This document shows positions 8,067 through 16,435 of a stretch of DNA of 64,000 nt, in pieces. The stretch spans positions 744,001 through 808,000 of the forward strand of contig JALKAW010000001.1 in assembly GCA_023015825.1 (NCBI GenBank). Direction: 5' to 3'. Position 1 is the first letter of the stretch. The number at the start of each line of letters is the position of its first letter. The translations under genes and the position numbers were made by a program. Origin of the DNA: Flavobacteriaceae bacterium S0862. Its GTDB lineage: Bacteria; Bacteroidota; Bacteroidia; Flavobacteriales; Flavobacteriaceae. The notes under the pieces were generated by a model. It ran no database searches. It worked only from the letters and a program-made list of their open reading frames with translations, and was not told the origin of the DNA.

Positions 8067-8828
8067 ATGAATACTCTAAAAAATAAAACTGCAATTATTA
8101 CTGGAGGCTCAGGAGATATAGGTAAAGCCACTGCAAAACTTTTTTTAGCCGAAGGTGCTAAAGTGATGTTGGTTGCTCGAAATGAAGACAAACTAAAATC
8201 TGCTATTAGCGAGTTAAAATCTGAAAATGTTTTGTACTGTGTTGCAGATGTTACAAAAGTTGAAGACACTAAAAAGTATACTGAAGCGACACTTACAAAA
8301 TTCGGTAACATTGATGTCTTTTTTAATAATGCAGGAATAGAAGGTCCAGTAAGACCTATTAAGGAATATCTAGAAACCGATTTTGACAAAGTTATCGATG
8401 TTAATGTAAAGGGCGTTTGGCTAGGCTGTAAATGTGTAATTCCGAAAATGAATGATGGTGGAAGCGTGATGATAACATCATCTGTGGCAGGCTTAAAAGG
8501 CTTTTCTGGTCTTGGTGCCTATGTTGCAAGTAAGCATGCGGTTGTTGGCATTATGAGAGTTGCGGCAATCGAATTTGCAAATCGTGGTATTAGGGTTAAT
8601 ACTATTCATCCTGGACCAGTAAATAACCGTATGATGCGTTCCATTGAAGAAAGTATCTCTCCTGGTCATGCCAAGGACGTACAAAAAGAATTTGAAGCAG
8701 ATATACTCTTTAAAAGATATGCCGAATCCGAAGAAATTGCGCAATTAGCCTTGTTTTTAGCTTCAGATGCGAGCAATTATATTACTGGAGCCATCCATGT
8801 AATTGATGGAGGAATGAACGTAAACTAA
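8067..8828 (+). CDS. Short-chain dehydrogenase/reductase (SDR)
   Basis: A 253-residue classical SDR. It has the NAD(P) motif TGGSGDIG near residue 12 (TGxxxGIG form), NNAG near 90, the catalytic Ser in ITSSVAG and the Tyr/Lys pair in YVASKHAVVG near 153-157, and the IHPGPV turn near 187. It ends with ITGAIHVIDGGMNVN, typical of glucose-1-dehydrogenase/3-oxoacyl-ACP reductase-like SDRs. Substrate cannot be read from sequence. Second gene of the operon starting at 7589 (31-base gap). Confidence 0.9.
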   Translation: MNTLKNKTAIITGGSGDIGKATAKLFLAEGAKVMLVARNEDKLKSAISELKSENVLYCVADVTKVEDTKKYTEATLTKFGNIDVFFNNAGIEGPVRPIKEYLETDFDKVIDVNVKGVWLGCKCVIPKMNDGGSVMITSSVAGLKGFSGLGAYVASKHAVVGIMRVAAIEFANRGIRVNTIHPGPVNNRMMRSIEESISPGHAKDVQKEFEADILFKRYAESEEIAQLALFLASDASNYITGAIHVIDGGMNVN

Positions 8829-8878
8829 TATGCTAAAATAGTTTGAGATTTATTGGATGGTATAAACCAAATTATAAA

Positions 8879-9526
8879 ATGAACACAATAAAAACTTATA
8901 AAGAAATTGATATTCCTATAGGTGTAATTCACGTAAAGGGAAATTTAAGACAAGCACAAAATAGTAAAGGTCTTATTTTGTTTTCTCATGGCAGTGGTAG
9001 TAGTCGATTAAGCTCCAGAAATAATTATGTTGCCGATATTTTATTGCATAATGGATTTTCAAGCGTATTATTCGACTTATTGACACCACAAGAGGATGCT
9101 ATTTATGAGAATAGGTTTGATATAGAACTCCTCACAGATAGGCTGGTTAGCGTTACCAAATGGGTTAAAACTAATAAAGATATACAGGAATTGCCAATAG
9201 GCTATTTTGGTGCAAGCACAGGCGCTGCATCTGCCCTTAGTGCTGCGGCTAAATTAGGAAAAACAATTTCTGCTGTTGTATCTAGAGGAGGTAGACCAGA
9301 TCTTGCTATGGAATATTTAAACCAAGTTAAAACACCTACACTTTTATTAGTTGGAAGTAATGATGGTGTTGTTATTGATTTAAACAAAAAGGCAAAAGCA
9401 AACATTTCTGGAATTTGTGAATTAAAGATTATTGAAGGTGCTACTCATTTATTTCCAGAACCTGGAAAACTGGATCTTGTTGCAAAAGAAACCAGCGATT
9501 GGTTCGATACATATTTAACCTTATAA
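8879..9526 (+). CDS. Alpha/beta hydrolase (dienelactone hydrolase-like)
   Basis: The frame is open from a TTG at 8843, but the ATG at 8879 gives the usual family start (MNTIKTYKEIDIPIGVIHV), 215 residues. The alpha/beta hydrolase triad is visible: nucleophile Ser in GASTGAASAL, Asp in LVGSNDGVV and His in EGATHLFPEPG; an oxyanion-type LFSHGSGSS loop is near residue 38. Such small hydrolases lie beside phosphoribosyltransferase genes in many bacteria, sometimes fused to them; here the next gene is exactly that and starts 11 bases later. Substrate unknown. Confidence 0.85.
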   Translation: MNTIKTYKEIDIPIGVIHVKGNLRQAQNSKGLILFSHGSGSSRLSSRNNYVADILLHNGFSSVLFDLLTPQEDAIYENRFDIELLTDRLVSVTKWVKTNKDIQELPIGYFGASTGAASALSAAAKLGKTISAVVSRGGRPDLAMEYLNQVKTPTLLLVGSNDGVVIDLNKKAKANISGICELKIIEGATHLFPEPGKLDLVAKETSDWFDTYLTL

Positions 9527-9537
9527 AAAATTATACG

Positions 9538-10182
9538 ATGTTTAAAGATAGAATTGAAGCAGGAGAACAGCTCGCTAATAAATTGTTAGAATATAAAAAC
9601 AATAAAAAGGCAATAGTGGTTACTATTCCTAGAGGAGGTTTGCCTATTGGGCATATTATTGCAAAAAAACTAAGCCTTCCTTTAGAAATTGTTCTTTCAA
9701 AAAAGATTGGACATCCACTTCATAAAGAATTTGCAATTGGCGCTGTAACCCTAAATGATATTATACTAAGTGAAGATGCTAGGGATATTTCAAATAGTTA
9801 TATAGATAATGAAACCAGTAGAATTCGAGCTATTTTAAAACAACGACAAGATATGTATTATGGTTCGAGTACACCTATAAATTTGAAAGACAAAACTGTA
9901 ATTTTGGTTGATGATGGGGTTGCTACAGGTCAAACATTAATATCCAGTATCAATCTTATTCACCAACAAGAACCTTCTCAAATAGTTGTAGCATTGCCAG
10001 TTGGTCCTCCTTTGGTTATTACCAAAATTAATAATATGTCGTCGGTAAAAAATACTATTTGCTTACTTACACCTTCAAATTTTCAAGCTGTTGGGCAATT
10101 CTATAAGGAATTTTATCAAGTTGATGATAGCGAAGTTATTAGATTACTGAAGGAAGCTAACCAAACGACAATTAAGGATTAA
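9538..10182 (+). CDS. Phosphoribosyltransferase family protein
   Basis: ATG at 9538 (open upstream to 9499, where it would overlap the hydrolase); 214 residues. It shows the type I PRTase fold: IPRGGLPIGHIIAKKL near residue 30, a hood with SKKIGHPLHKEFAIGAV, and the PRPP-binding motif VILVDDGVATGQTL near residue 122. It is of the family often annotated as a predicted PRTase next to dienelactone hydrolase; base specificity is unknown. With upp and deoD it suggests nucleobase salvage in the island. Confidence 0.85.
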   Translation: MFKDRIEAGEQLANKLLEYKNNKKAIVVTIPRGGLPIGHIIAKKLSLPLEIVLSKKIGHPLHKEFAIGAVTLNDIILSEDARDISNSYIDNETSRIRAILKQRQDMYYGSSTPINLKDKTVILVDDGVATGQTLISSINLIHQQEPSQIVVALPVGPPLVITKINNMSSVKNTICLLTPSNFQAVGQFYKEFYQVDDSEVIRLLKEANQTTIKD

Positions 10183-10205
10183 TAAACGTTTAAATTCATT
10201 ATACC

Positions 10206-10859
10206 ATGATCCTTCATGATTTTAGTAAAGAAAATTCAATTTTAAATCAGTTTATTGCTGAATTAAGAGATGACAATATCCAAAAAGATGCCATGCGCTT
10301 TAGGAAAAATATTGAGCGAATTGGAGAGGTTCTTGGTTATGAATTAAGCAAAACCTTGAATTATAAAGATAAAAAAGTAGAAACTCCTTTTGGTCAAAAG
10401 ACGGTTTCAATGCCTCAAAATAATCTTGTTTTGTGTTCCGTTTTACGCGCAGGTTTACCTTTGCATCAAGGACTTTTAAATTACTTTGATAAAGCCGAAA
10501 ACGCATTTATTTCGGCATACAGACACCATAGAGATCATCAAGATGCTTTTAAGGTTATTGTAAAATACTTGGCTGCTCCATCTTTAACCAATAAAACACT
10601 TGTGCTTACAGATCCAATGTTGGCTACAGGTAAAACTCTGGAAAACGTTTATAGTGCATTAAAGAAGCATGGTATTCCAAAACAAATACACATTGTTTCA
10701 GTTATTGGTTCAAAATCTGGTGTGGAATATGTTAAAAACATTTTTCCAGAAGACGCACATTTATGGATAGCCACAATCGACGATACATTAAGCAGTAAAG
10801 GTTATATAATTCCTGGACTTGGCGATGCTGGAGATTTATCATTTGGTCTAAAGCTTTAG
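10206..10859 (+). CDS. upp: Uracil phosphoribosyltransferase
   Basis: A 217-residue cytosolic enzyme converting uracil and PRPP to UMP. The PRPP motif is LVLTDPMLATGKTL near residue 133 and the uracil-binding C terminus is GYIIPGLGDAGDLSFGLKL, close to the PGLGDAGDR signature. The Arg usually found after GDAGD is replaced by Leu, a point to note. Length matches the family. Last gene of the plus-strand operon from 7589; it converges on the candidate RNA at 10876-11577 and no plus-strand terminator with a U tract follows it. Confidence 0.88.
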   Translation: MILHDFSKENSILNQFIAELRDDNIQKDAMRFRKNIERIGEVLGYELSKTLNYKDKKVETPFGQKTVSMPQNNLVLCSVLRAGLPLHQGLLNYFDKAENAFISAYRHHRDHQDAFKVIVKYLAAPSLTNKTLVLTDPMLATGKTLENVYSALKKHGIPKQIHIVSVIGSKSGVEYVKNIFPEDAHLWIATIDDTLSSKGYIIPGLGDAGDLSFGLKL

Positions 10860-10883
10860 ACAAATACCATATAAAACAAAAAA

Positions 10884-10907
10884 AACGGGAAGCTTATGCC
10901 TCCCGTT
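10884..10907 (-). terminator. Hairpin 4 of the RNA, with U tract (intrinsic terminator)
   Basis: On the minus strand AACGGGAGG, loop CATAAG, CTTCCCGTT, then TTTTTTGTTTTAT. The poly-U lies only on the minus-strand side, so it ends the candidate RNA rather than the upp operon. Relative to hairpins 1 and 3, one A-U pair is replaced by G-C and one by a G-U wobble. Confidence 0.75.
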
Positions 10908-11012
10908 CCAGAAGAGATTAAATTGTTAGAAAACCTAATGGTTTATTAGCTCTTAAAACTCTTCATGACTTCCTAAATTACCAAAACTGGTAATTAAGGC
11001 CTGTGTTTTAAA

Positions 11013-11040
11013 GAAACAGGAAGTTTTGACTTCCTGTTTC
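11013..11040 (-). repeat. Hairpin 3 of the RNA
   Basis: GAAACAGGAAG, loop TCAAAA, CTTCCTGTTTC on the minus strand: a perfect 11-bp stem identical to hairpin 1 but with a different loop. It is followed by TTTAAAACAC, only a weak U run. Confidence 0.75.
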
Positions 11041-11193
11041 TTCTGAAGACTTTAATTTAGTAACCTTTTCTAATCGCTAATATGCAATCATTACTGATTA
11101 AAATTAGCTTTTCAGTTAAAAAAAACAGCTTCAAACTCTCCACCTACGGTAGGCTTTAGCATTTTGTAATGATAAAACCTATATGCTTTATAA

Positions 11194-11221
11194 AAAGCAG
11201 GAAGTCGAAACCTCCTGCTTT
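11194..11221 (-). repeat. Hairpin 2 of the RNA
   Basis: AAAGCAGGAGG, loop TTTCGA, CTTCCTGCTTT on the minus strand. Position 8 of the stem is G-C instead of A-U, and position 2 is a G-U wobble, so pairing is kept despite base change. Confidence 0.75.
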
Positions 11222-11371
11222 CCTGAAAAGTTCAATTATATTATTTCTCCTACAGCACTTCCAATAATTCTTTATTACTAAAAAACCATTAGAACCATAA
11301 GCCAAACTATAGCTTTGAACTCCTCATAACAGATTAAGCATTTTTCAACGTTTAACCTGAATGTTTTATAA

Positions 11372-11399
11372 GAAACAGGAAGCCGAAACTTCCTGTTTC
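11372..11399 (-). repeat. Hairpin 1 of the RNA
   Basis: GAAACAGGAAG, loop TTTCGG, CTTCCTGTTTC on the minus strand, an 11-bp perfect stem. Copies 1 to 2 and 2 to 3 are spaced 177 and 182 bases; 3 to 4 is 129. Confidence 0.75.
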
Positions 11400-11612
11400 C
11401 CTTAAAGAGCTTAATTTCATTATCTAATTAATCAATATCCAAAACAACTTTATTGCTAAAGGCATCTTAAAAAATTAATGTCACAAAATAATAATTTTAA
11501 ACTCTATTATGATCTATAGGGTCTTAAGATCTATATTTTCGAAATGCATCGGTATTTTTAAAGAACTTTTTAATTATAGTGCTAATATATATTATGTTCC
11601 CTTTATTTAAAA

Positions 11613-11624
11613 TGACCTAGGTCA
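11613..11624 (-). promoter_or_regulatory. Fnr-like box driving the candidate RNA
   Basis: Perfect palindrome TGACCTAGGTCA, the most divergent core of the set but still TGA-N6-TCA. The -7 element TATATTAG on the minus strand is at 11582-11589, spacing exactly 23. No comparable -7 element exists on the plus side. Confidence 0.75.
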
Positions 11625-11657
11625 GTTTAGAAAAATAAATAGAAAAAAATATTTTTT

Positions 11658-14039
11658 TTAAACGGAAACTAATTTACTTTCAGCTTTATTAATATTGTCT
11701 ATACCTTGTAATAAGGCGTCTGGATTAAATGATATGCTGTTAATTCCTTTTTCTACCAAGAAAGAAGCGAATTCTGGAAAATCACTTGGTGCCTGACCAC
11801 ACAATCCTATTTTGGTTTTACTTCTGTTCGCTTTTTCTATGGCCATAGCAATCATTTTTTTTGTTGCTGCATCATTTTCATCAAAAAGTGTTGCCATTAA
11901 TTGTGAATCTCTATCAACACCTAAAGTGAGTTGTGTCAAATCGTTAGAGCCAATAGAAAAGCCATCAAAAATTTCAGCAAATTCTTCAGCTAAAATAACA
12001 TTACTTGGAATTTCGATCATTACATAAATTTCTAAACCTTTGTCGCCTTGTTTCAGGCCATTGTCTTTCATTATTTTAATGACTTTTTTACCTTCCTCCA
12101 ACGTTCTACAAAAAGGCACCATTACTTTTACATTGGTTAAGCCCATTTCATTTCTTACTTTTTTTAATGCTTCACATTCCAGTTTGAAGCCATTTATGTA
12201 AGATTTACTATAGTATCTTGCTGCTCCTCTAAAACCTAACATGGGGTTTTCTTCTTTAGGTTCAAAGAATTCACCTCCAATTAGATTAGCATACTCATTG
12301 GTTTTAAAATCGCTTAAACGCACAATGACTTCTTTAGGGTAAAAAGCCGCAGCAATGGTAGCGATACCTTGAGACAACTTATCAATAAAATAGTCCTCTT
12401 TGTTTTTATAAGATTTAGTAAGCTCTTCAATAGTTGCTTTTGTTTTTTTATCCTTCACTTTATTAAATTCAACCAATGCCATAGGATGCACTTTTACCGA
12501 ATGTGTAATAATAAATTCCATGCGTAATAGACCTACACCACTATTTGGATAATAAGATAGCTGAAAGGCTTTATCTGGATCTGCTAAAATTAATTTGGCT
12601 TCAGTTTTTGGCAGTGGTATGTTGCTAAAATCGATTGCTTTTTCTTCATAAGAAAGCTTACCTTCATAAATGTATCCTATTTTCCCTTCAGCGCAGTTTA
12701 AAGTGATTAATTCTCCGTTTTTAATTGTTTTAGTTGCGTTGTTACAGCCTACAATAGCAGAGACTCCCAACTCTCTGGAAACGATTGCTGCATGACTTGT
12801 TCTTCCTCCTTTATTGGTGATAATTCCTCCTGATTTTTTTAAAATTGGATCCCAATCTGGACTAATAGTATCTGTAACTATAATATCTCCAGGTAGTAAT
12901 TTATCTGCATCTTTTGTTGATGTTAATAGTTTTGCCCTACCAACCGATATTTTAGTTCCAACGGCATTTCCTGTGGTTAATATTTTCCCTTTTTCAGTTA
13001 GTTTATATTCAATTAATATACTTTTGTTTTTTGAATGGTGCACTGTTTCTGGACGTGCTTGAATTATAAACAATTGGTTGGTAATTCCATCTTTTGCCCA
13101 TTCAATATCCATTGGTTTTTTATAATGTGTTTCTATTATTAAAGCCCATTGTGATAGTTTAATAACCTCATCATCATTTAAAACAAACGCTTCTTGTTTT
13201 TCTTTGGGTGTATCAATGTTTATAATGGAATCATGACCATTAGACTTGTCGTAAATCATGATTTTATCTTTATCGCCAATTTTTTTCTGAATCAATGGAA
13301 AATATCCTTGCTTTAAGGTTGGTTTAAAAACATAAAAGTCATCTGGGTTTACTGTACCTTGAACAATATTTTCACCTAATCCCCAAACACCTGAAAAAAG
13401 CATTACATCTTCAAAACCAGATTCAGGGTCAATAGTAAAACCAACACCTGAACAACCTTTATCTGAGCGAACCATTTTTTGTACACCAACCGAAAGAGCT
13501 ACTTCACTGTGCTTAAACCCTTTTTCCTCTCTATATTTTATTGCTCTGTTAGTGTATAGTGAAGCAAAGCATTTTTTTACAGCATCCAATAAGGCATCTT
13601 CTCCTTTAATGTTTAAAAAAGTTTCATGTTGCCCAGCAAAACTGGCATCAGGGAGGTCTTCGGCTGTGGCACTGCTACGTACTGCGACATCAATATTGCT
13701 TTTACCAGAGAGTTCTTTGTAAGCTTTTTTAATTTGAACTAATAACTTTTCCGAAAACTTTCCTTTCAATATTAATTCTCGTGCTTGAGCACCAATGCTA
13801 TTAAGGTTGGAATAAGTGTTTCTATCAAGATTGCCAAGTAACTCTTTTAATTTATTAGTGAGGTTATTTTCTTTTAGAAAAGTCCAAAACGCATAAGATG
13901 TTGTAACAAAACCATCTGGTACTTTAATGCCTTGCGATGTTAATTTATTATACATTTCGCCTAGAGATGCATTTTTGCCTCCAACTTCAGGAATATCTTT
14001 AATAGTTATTTCTTTGAATACTTTTATATATTTCCGCAT
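11658..14039 (-). CDS. ppsA: Phosphoenolpyruvate synthase
   Basis: A 793-residue pyruvate, water dikinase: pyruvate + ATP + water to PEP + AMP + phosphate. The N-terminal ATP-grasp part has GGKNASLGEM near residue 20, DVAVRSSATAEDLPDASFAGQ near 120 and a FIIQARPET end. The swivelling phosphohistidine domain has GGRTSHAAIVSREL (catalytic His). The C-terminal PEP/pyruvate barrel has MLGFRGAARY, the SIGSNDLTQ loop and the catalytic Cys in GLCGQAPSD near 755. Third gene of the operon usp, membrane protein, ppsA led by the box at 15346. PEP synthase in an oxygen-limitation regulon points to gluconeogenic or energy adjustment. Confidence 0.95.
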   Translation of the reverse strand: MRKYIKVFKEITIKDIPEVGGKNASLGEMYNKLTSQGIKVPDGFVTTSYAFWTFLKENNLTNKLKELLGNLDRNTYSNLNSIGAQARELILKGKFSEKLLVQIKKAYKELSGKSNIDVAVRSSATAEDLPDASFAGQHETFLNIKGEDALLDAVKKCFASLYTNRAIKYREEKGFKHSEVALSVGVQKMVRSDKGCSGVGFTIDPESGFEDVMLFSGVWGLGENIVQGTVNPDDFYVFKPTLKQGYFPLIQKKIGDKDKIMIYDKSNGHDSIINIDTPKEKQEAFVLNDDEVIKLSQWALIIETHYKKPMDIEWAKDGITNQLFIIQARPETVHHSKNKSILIEYKLTEKGKILTTGNAVGTKISVGRAKLLTSTKDADKLLPGDIIVTDTISPDWDPILKKSGGIITNKGGRTSHAAIVSRELGVSAIVGCNNATKTIKNGELITLNCAEGKIGYIYEGKLSYEEKAIDFSNIPLPKTEAKLILADPDKAFQLSYYPNSGVGLLRMEFIITHSVKVHPMALVEFNKVKDKKTKATIEELTKSYKNKEDYFIDKLSQGIATIAAAFYPKEVIVRLSDFKTNEYANLIGGEFFEPKEENPMLGFRGAARYYSKSYINGFKLECEALKKVRNEMGLTNVKVMVPFCRTLEEGKKVIKIMKDNGLKQGDKGLEIYVMIEIPSNVILAEEFAEIFDGFSIGSNDLTQLTLGVDRDSQLMATLFDENDAATKKMIAMAIEKANRSKTKIGLCGQAPSDFPEFASFLVEKGINSISFNPDALLQGIDNINKAESKLVSV

Positions 14040-14051
14040 GACTTTTAATAG

Positions 14052-14438
14052 TTAATAAGGCAACACATTATAGGCTACATTTAAAAGAAATAACCCAATA
14101 AAAAAGAGGAGCATATAAATAACCTGTACCAGTTTTACGTTAATAAATTTTAACCATGAAACGGTTTGCTTGGGTAATACGAACAATGATAATCCTATAA
14201 AAAGGGATGTCCACCCAATTAATGTAATTATAAGCTTATAGTTTGGCTCCCATATATTGTGAAATAATATATTTAATAACCCTACAATAATAGCGACAAG
14301 AGATGAAATGATTAAAAATTTCTCATCTTTTAAATCTTCAAATATTTGTTTTATTCGCTTAGGGTTATAGCTTAAAATAAAAAAGAAAATGATAAGATAC
14401 CATCCCCAGAATTTTGCTAAAAAAATTGAATTTTCCAT
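14052..14438 (-). CDS. Small four-helix membrane protein
   Basis: A 128-residue integral membrane protein with about four hydrophobic segments (around residues 8-24, 42-60, 70-86 and 105-122) and a charged stretch NPKRIKQIFEDLKDEK between the first two. No catalytic motif and no family recognised. It lies between a Usp gene (3-base gap) and ppsA (12-base gap), so it is co-transcribed from the box at 15346. Confidence 0.75.
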   Translation of the reverse strand: MENSIFLAKFWGWYLIIFFFILSYNPKRIKQIFEDLKDEKFLIISSLVAIIVGLLNILFHNIWEPNYKLIITLIGWTSLFIGLSLFVLPKQTVSWLKFINVKLVQVIYMLLFFIGLFLLNVAYNVLPY

Positions 14439-14441
14439 AAT

Positions 14442-15293
14442 TTAATTTTGTTGTTCGTGTAATACTAAAAAAGGCACATCTGTATGGTAACTTATTTCTT
14501 CCACAGTTGGCATAAATAAAATTCGTTGAAAATAATTTAGGTTTTTTGCAACCATAGCTATCATGTCTATGTCTCTACTTTCTACAAAGCATTGTACAGC
14601 ATCTTCTATCTTATCATTGGTCAAAAAGTGGAAGCTATGTTTATAACCATTAAAATAATCTTCCAACAGCTCCTTATATTTTTGTTGGTCTCTATTTAAA
14701 TTTTCTTTCTTTTTGTTGATATGCAGAACTCTCAAAAAAGAATCAAACTCATCTAAAATCTCTGAGATGGGCTTCAATGTTTGGATATGATTAGACAATG
14801 CCAAATCTGTCGGGAAAGCTATTTCTTTTATGCTTGTATACTTTGCATTTTCCGGAACTACAAGCGTTGTACAAGGAACTTTGGTTATAACATCACCTGT
14901 ATTGCTACCAACAATAAATTTTTTTAGTCCAGAAGCACCTTTAGTTCCCATAACAATGATATCTATGCTCTTTTCTTGCACATGATTCCTAATAGATTCA
15001 ATAAAAAAATTATAATCTGTGATTGTATAAAACTTATGGTTTTTATTGTGAGGCAGCTCTTTTGAAATTCGTTTTAAAAACTCACGCAACTGTTTTTTTG
15101 CGAGTTTAGTTTGTACTTCCTCTATTGCTTCGGGAGTAGTTATATACGATGTGTCTACTGATGCTAAATTGCTTAATCTATTAACATGCAATAGGTAAAA
15201 GTGACAATTGGATTTTTCAAAAAATTGGAGTGCATATTTTATGGCGTTCCATGAGTTTTTAGAAAAATCTGTTGGTAGTAATATTGACTTCAT
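14442..15293 (-). CDS. Universal stress protein, two Usp domains
   Basis: A 283-residue tandem Usp protein, the fourth of the window. The first domain starts KSILLPTDFSKNSWNA and has the ATP-type motif GTKG...VGS near residues 117-131; the second (EIAFPTDLALSN) is degenerate. First gene of the usp, membrane protein, ppsA operon; its ATG is 52 bases from the box at 15346. Confidence 0.92.
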   Translation of the reverse strand: MKSILLPTDFSKNSWNAIKYALQFFEKSNCHFYLLHVNRLSNLASVDTSYITTPEAIEEVQTKLAKKQLREFLKRISKELPHNKNHKFYTITDYNFFIESIRNHVQEKSIDIIVMGTKGASGLKKFIVGSNTGDVITKVPCTTLVVPENAKYTSIKEIAFPTDLALSNHIQTLKPISEILDEFDSFLRVLHINKKKENLNRDQQKYKELLEDYFNGYKHSFHFLTNDKIEDAVQCFVESRDIDMIAMVAKNLNYFQRILFMPTVEEISYHTDVPFLVLHEQQN

Positions 15294-15345
15294 TGTAATC
15301 TCTCTTAAATATTACAAATTTAATTGCAAGAGGTGTTACGCAAAA

Positions 15346-15357
15346 TGATATTGGTCA
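15346..15357 (-). promoter_or_regulatory. Fnr-like box upstream of usp/ppsA operon
   Basis: TGATATTGGTCA as printed (TGACCAATATCA on the reading strand). A perfect -7 element TAAATTTG lies at 15315-15322, spacing 23. Confidence 0.85.
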
Positions 15358-15382
15358 TATTGACTTCTTTAATAAAAATATT

Positions 15383-16435
15383 TTAGTAAATATCTTTAAG
15401 TTTTTGAAGCTCCAAAATTTTAATATTTCTACCTTCAATAGCTATAAAACCTTGTTTTTTAAAATCGGACATGGTTCTTATCAAGGTTTCTGTAGCTATT
15501 CCTGCAACACTTGCCAAATCACTACGCGAAATTTTTATGGGATCGTCTGGTTTACGATTTAATTTTTCAGCGAATTTTAAAATAGTATTAGCGGTTTTTT
15601 TGTTTACCGAACTGTAGGCCATTTGCAATAATTGATTTTTTATACCTGTAAGATCGTTTGTTAGTAGCTGTATAAGCTCTAAAGCTATTTTATGGTTTGT
15701 GTCGAGTAAATTTTTGAGATCATTTTTTAAAATACCAACCATTTCTACATCCTTAATAGCAGTTGCTGTTTCTTCATAAGGTGTGTTTTGGGTAAAAGAT
15801 AAATAGCCAAATAAATCGTCTTCTTTATATAATCCTGTAGTGAGTTCTTTACCAAGTTCGTCAAGTTTATGGCACTTTACAACACCTTTGCTTATTAAAT
15901 AAATATAATTGGAGTGGTCTCCTTCTTTATAAATTATTTCATCTTTTTGATATTTAAATTCCTCGCCATAATCAAGAATATAATTTTTAAAATCGTTTAA
16001 TGTTTTAATGTCACTTTCATCGGTCTCTGCGTTGTTTTTGTTTTTATCTCGTTCGTCTTTTAATATAGAAGCTTTTGCCAAACGACTTTCGATAGCGCTA
16101 ATTAAATCATCTTCACTAAAAGGTTTGGTTATATAGTCGTCGGCACCTAAATTCATACCTTTTCTTATATCTTGGTGTTCAGTTTTTGCCGATAGAAAAA
16201 TGAATGGAATGTATTTTGTATCACTGTTTTTTGATAGTGCTTCGAGTACACCATAACCATCTAATTCTGGCATCATAATATCACATACTATAATATCGGG
16301 CAAAATACTTTTTGCTTTTTCGACACCAATTTTTCCATTTGAAGCTGAAATCACATTATAATTAGAAAGTTCTAATAATTCGGCAGTATTTTCTCTTAAA
16401 ACTGTATCGTCCTCGATTAATAAAATAGTCTTCAT
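15383..16435 (-). CDS. Response regulator fused to Crp/Fnr-type DNA-binding module
   Basis: A 350-residue regulator with three parts: a CheY-like receiver (residues 1-120; acidic pocket E8-D9-D10, phospho-acceptor D52, K104), a cyclic-nucleotide-binding-like beta barrel (about 155-260) and a winged helix (about 275-350). The recognition helix reads TETLIRTMSDF (E316, R320). Fnr has VETISR at this place, so the Glu and Arg that read TGA are kept while the Fnr Ser is Ile. There is no Fnr-type N-terminal cysteine cluster, so signal input should come by phosphorylation from the kinase at 16432, whose stop overlaps this ATG by 4 bases. It is the best candidate to bind the TGA-N6-TCA boxes of the window (inference). 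Confidence 0.88.
   Translation of the reverse strand: MKTILLIEDDTVLRENTAELLELSNYNVISASNGKIGVEKAKSILPDIIVCDIMMPELDGYGVLEALSKNSDTKYIPFIFLSAKTEHQDIRKGMNLGADDYITKPFSEDDLISAIESRLAKASILKDERDKNKNNAETDESDIKTLNDFKNYILDYGEEFKYQKDEIIYKEGDHSNYIYLISKGVVKCHKLDELGKELTTGLYKEDDLFGYLSFTQNTPYEETATAIKDVEMVGILKNDLKNLLDTNHKIALELIQLLTNDLTGIKNQLLQMAYSSVNKKTANTILKFAEKLNRKPDDPIKISRSDLASVAGIATETLIRTMSDFKKQGFIAIEGRNIKILELQKLKDIY

Larger units (their letters stand above)
10876..11577 (-). ncRNA. Candidate Fnr-controlled non-coding RNA with four hairpin repeats
   Basis: The region between upp and ppsA has no ORF worth calling. A box at 11613-11624 with a -7 element at 11582-11589 predicts a minus-strand start near 11577. 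The predicted transcript passes four related hairpins (11372-11399, 11194-11221, 11013-11040, 10884-10907) and ends at the last, followed by a run of Us (10876-10883). Stems are of the type GAAACAGGAAG paired with CTTCCTGTTTC. Compensatory A-U to G-C changes occur at two stem positions in different copies, which supports RNA structure. Known: E. coli FNR drives the sRNA FnrS. Inference: a functional analogue, or a hairpin array that binds a protein or mRNAs. Confidence 0.65.

Noticed and set aside
8036-8389. Minus-strand ORF of 117 codons over the SDR start
   Set aside because: It is a shadow of the SDR gene; composition and motifs favour the plus strand.
10884-10907. Hairpin after upp as terminator of the upp operon
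   Set aside because: The U tract is on the minus-strand side only; on the plus strand CCAGAAGAG follows, so it serves the minus-strand RNA.
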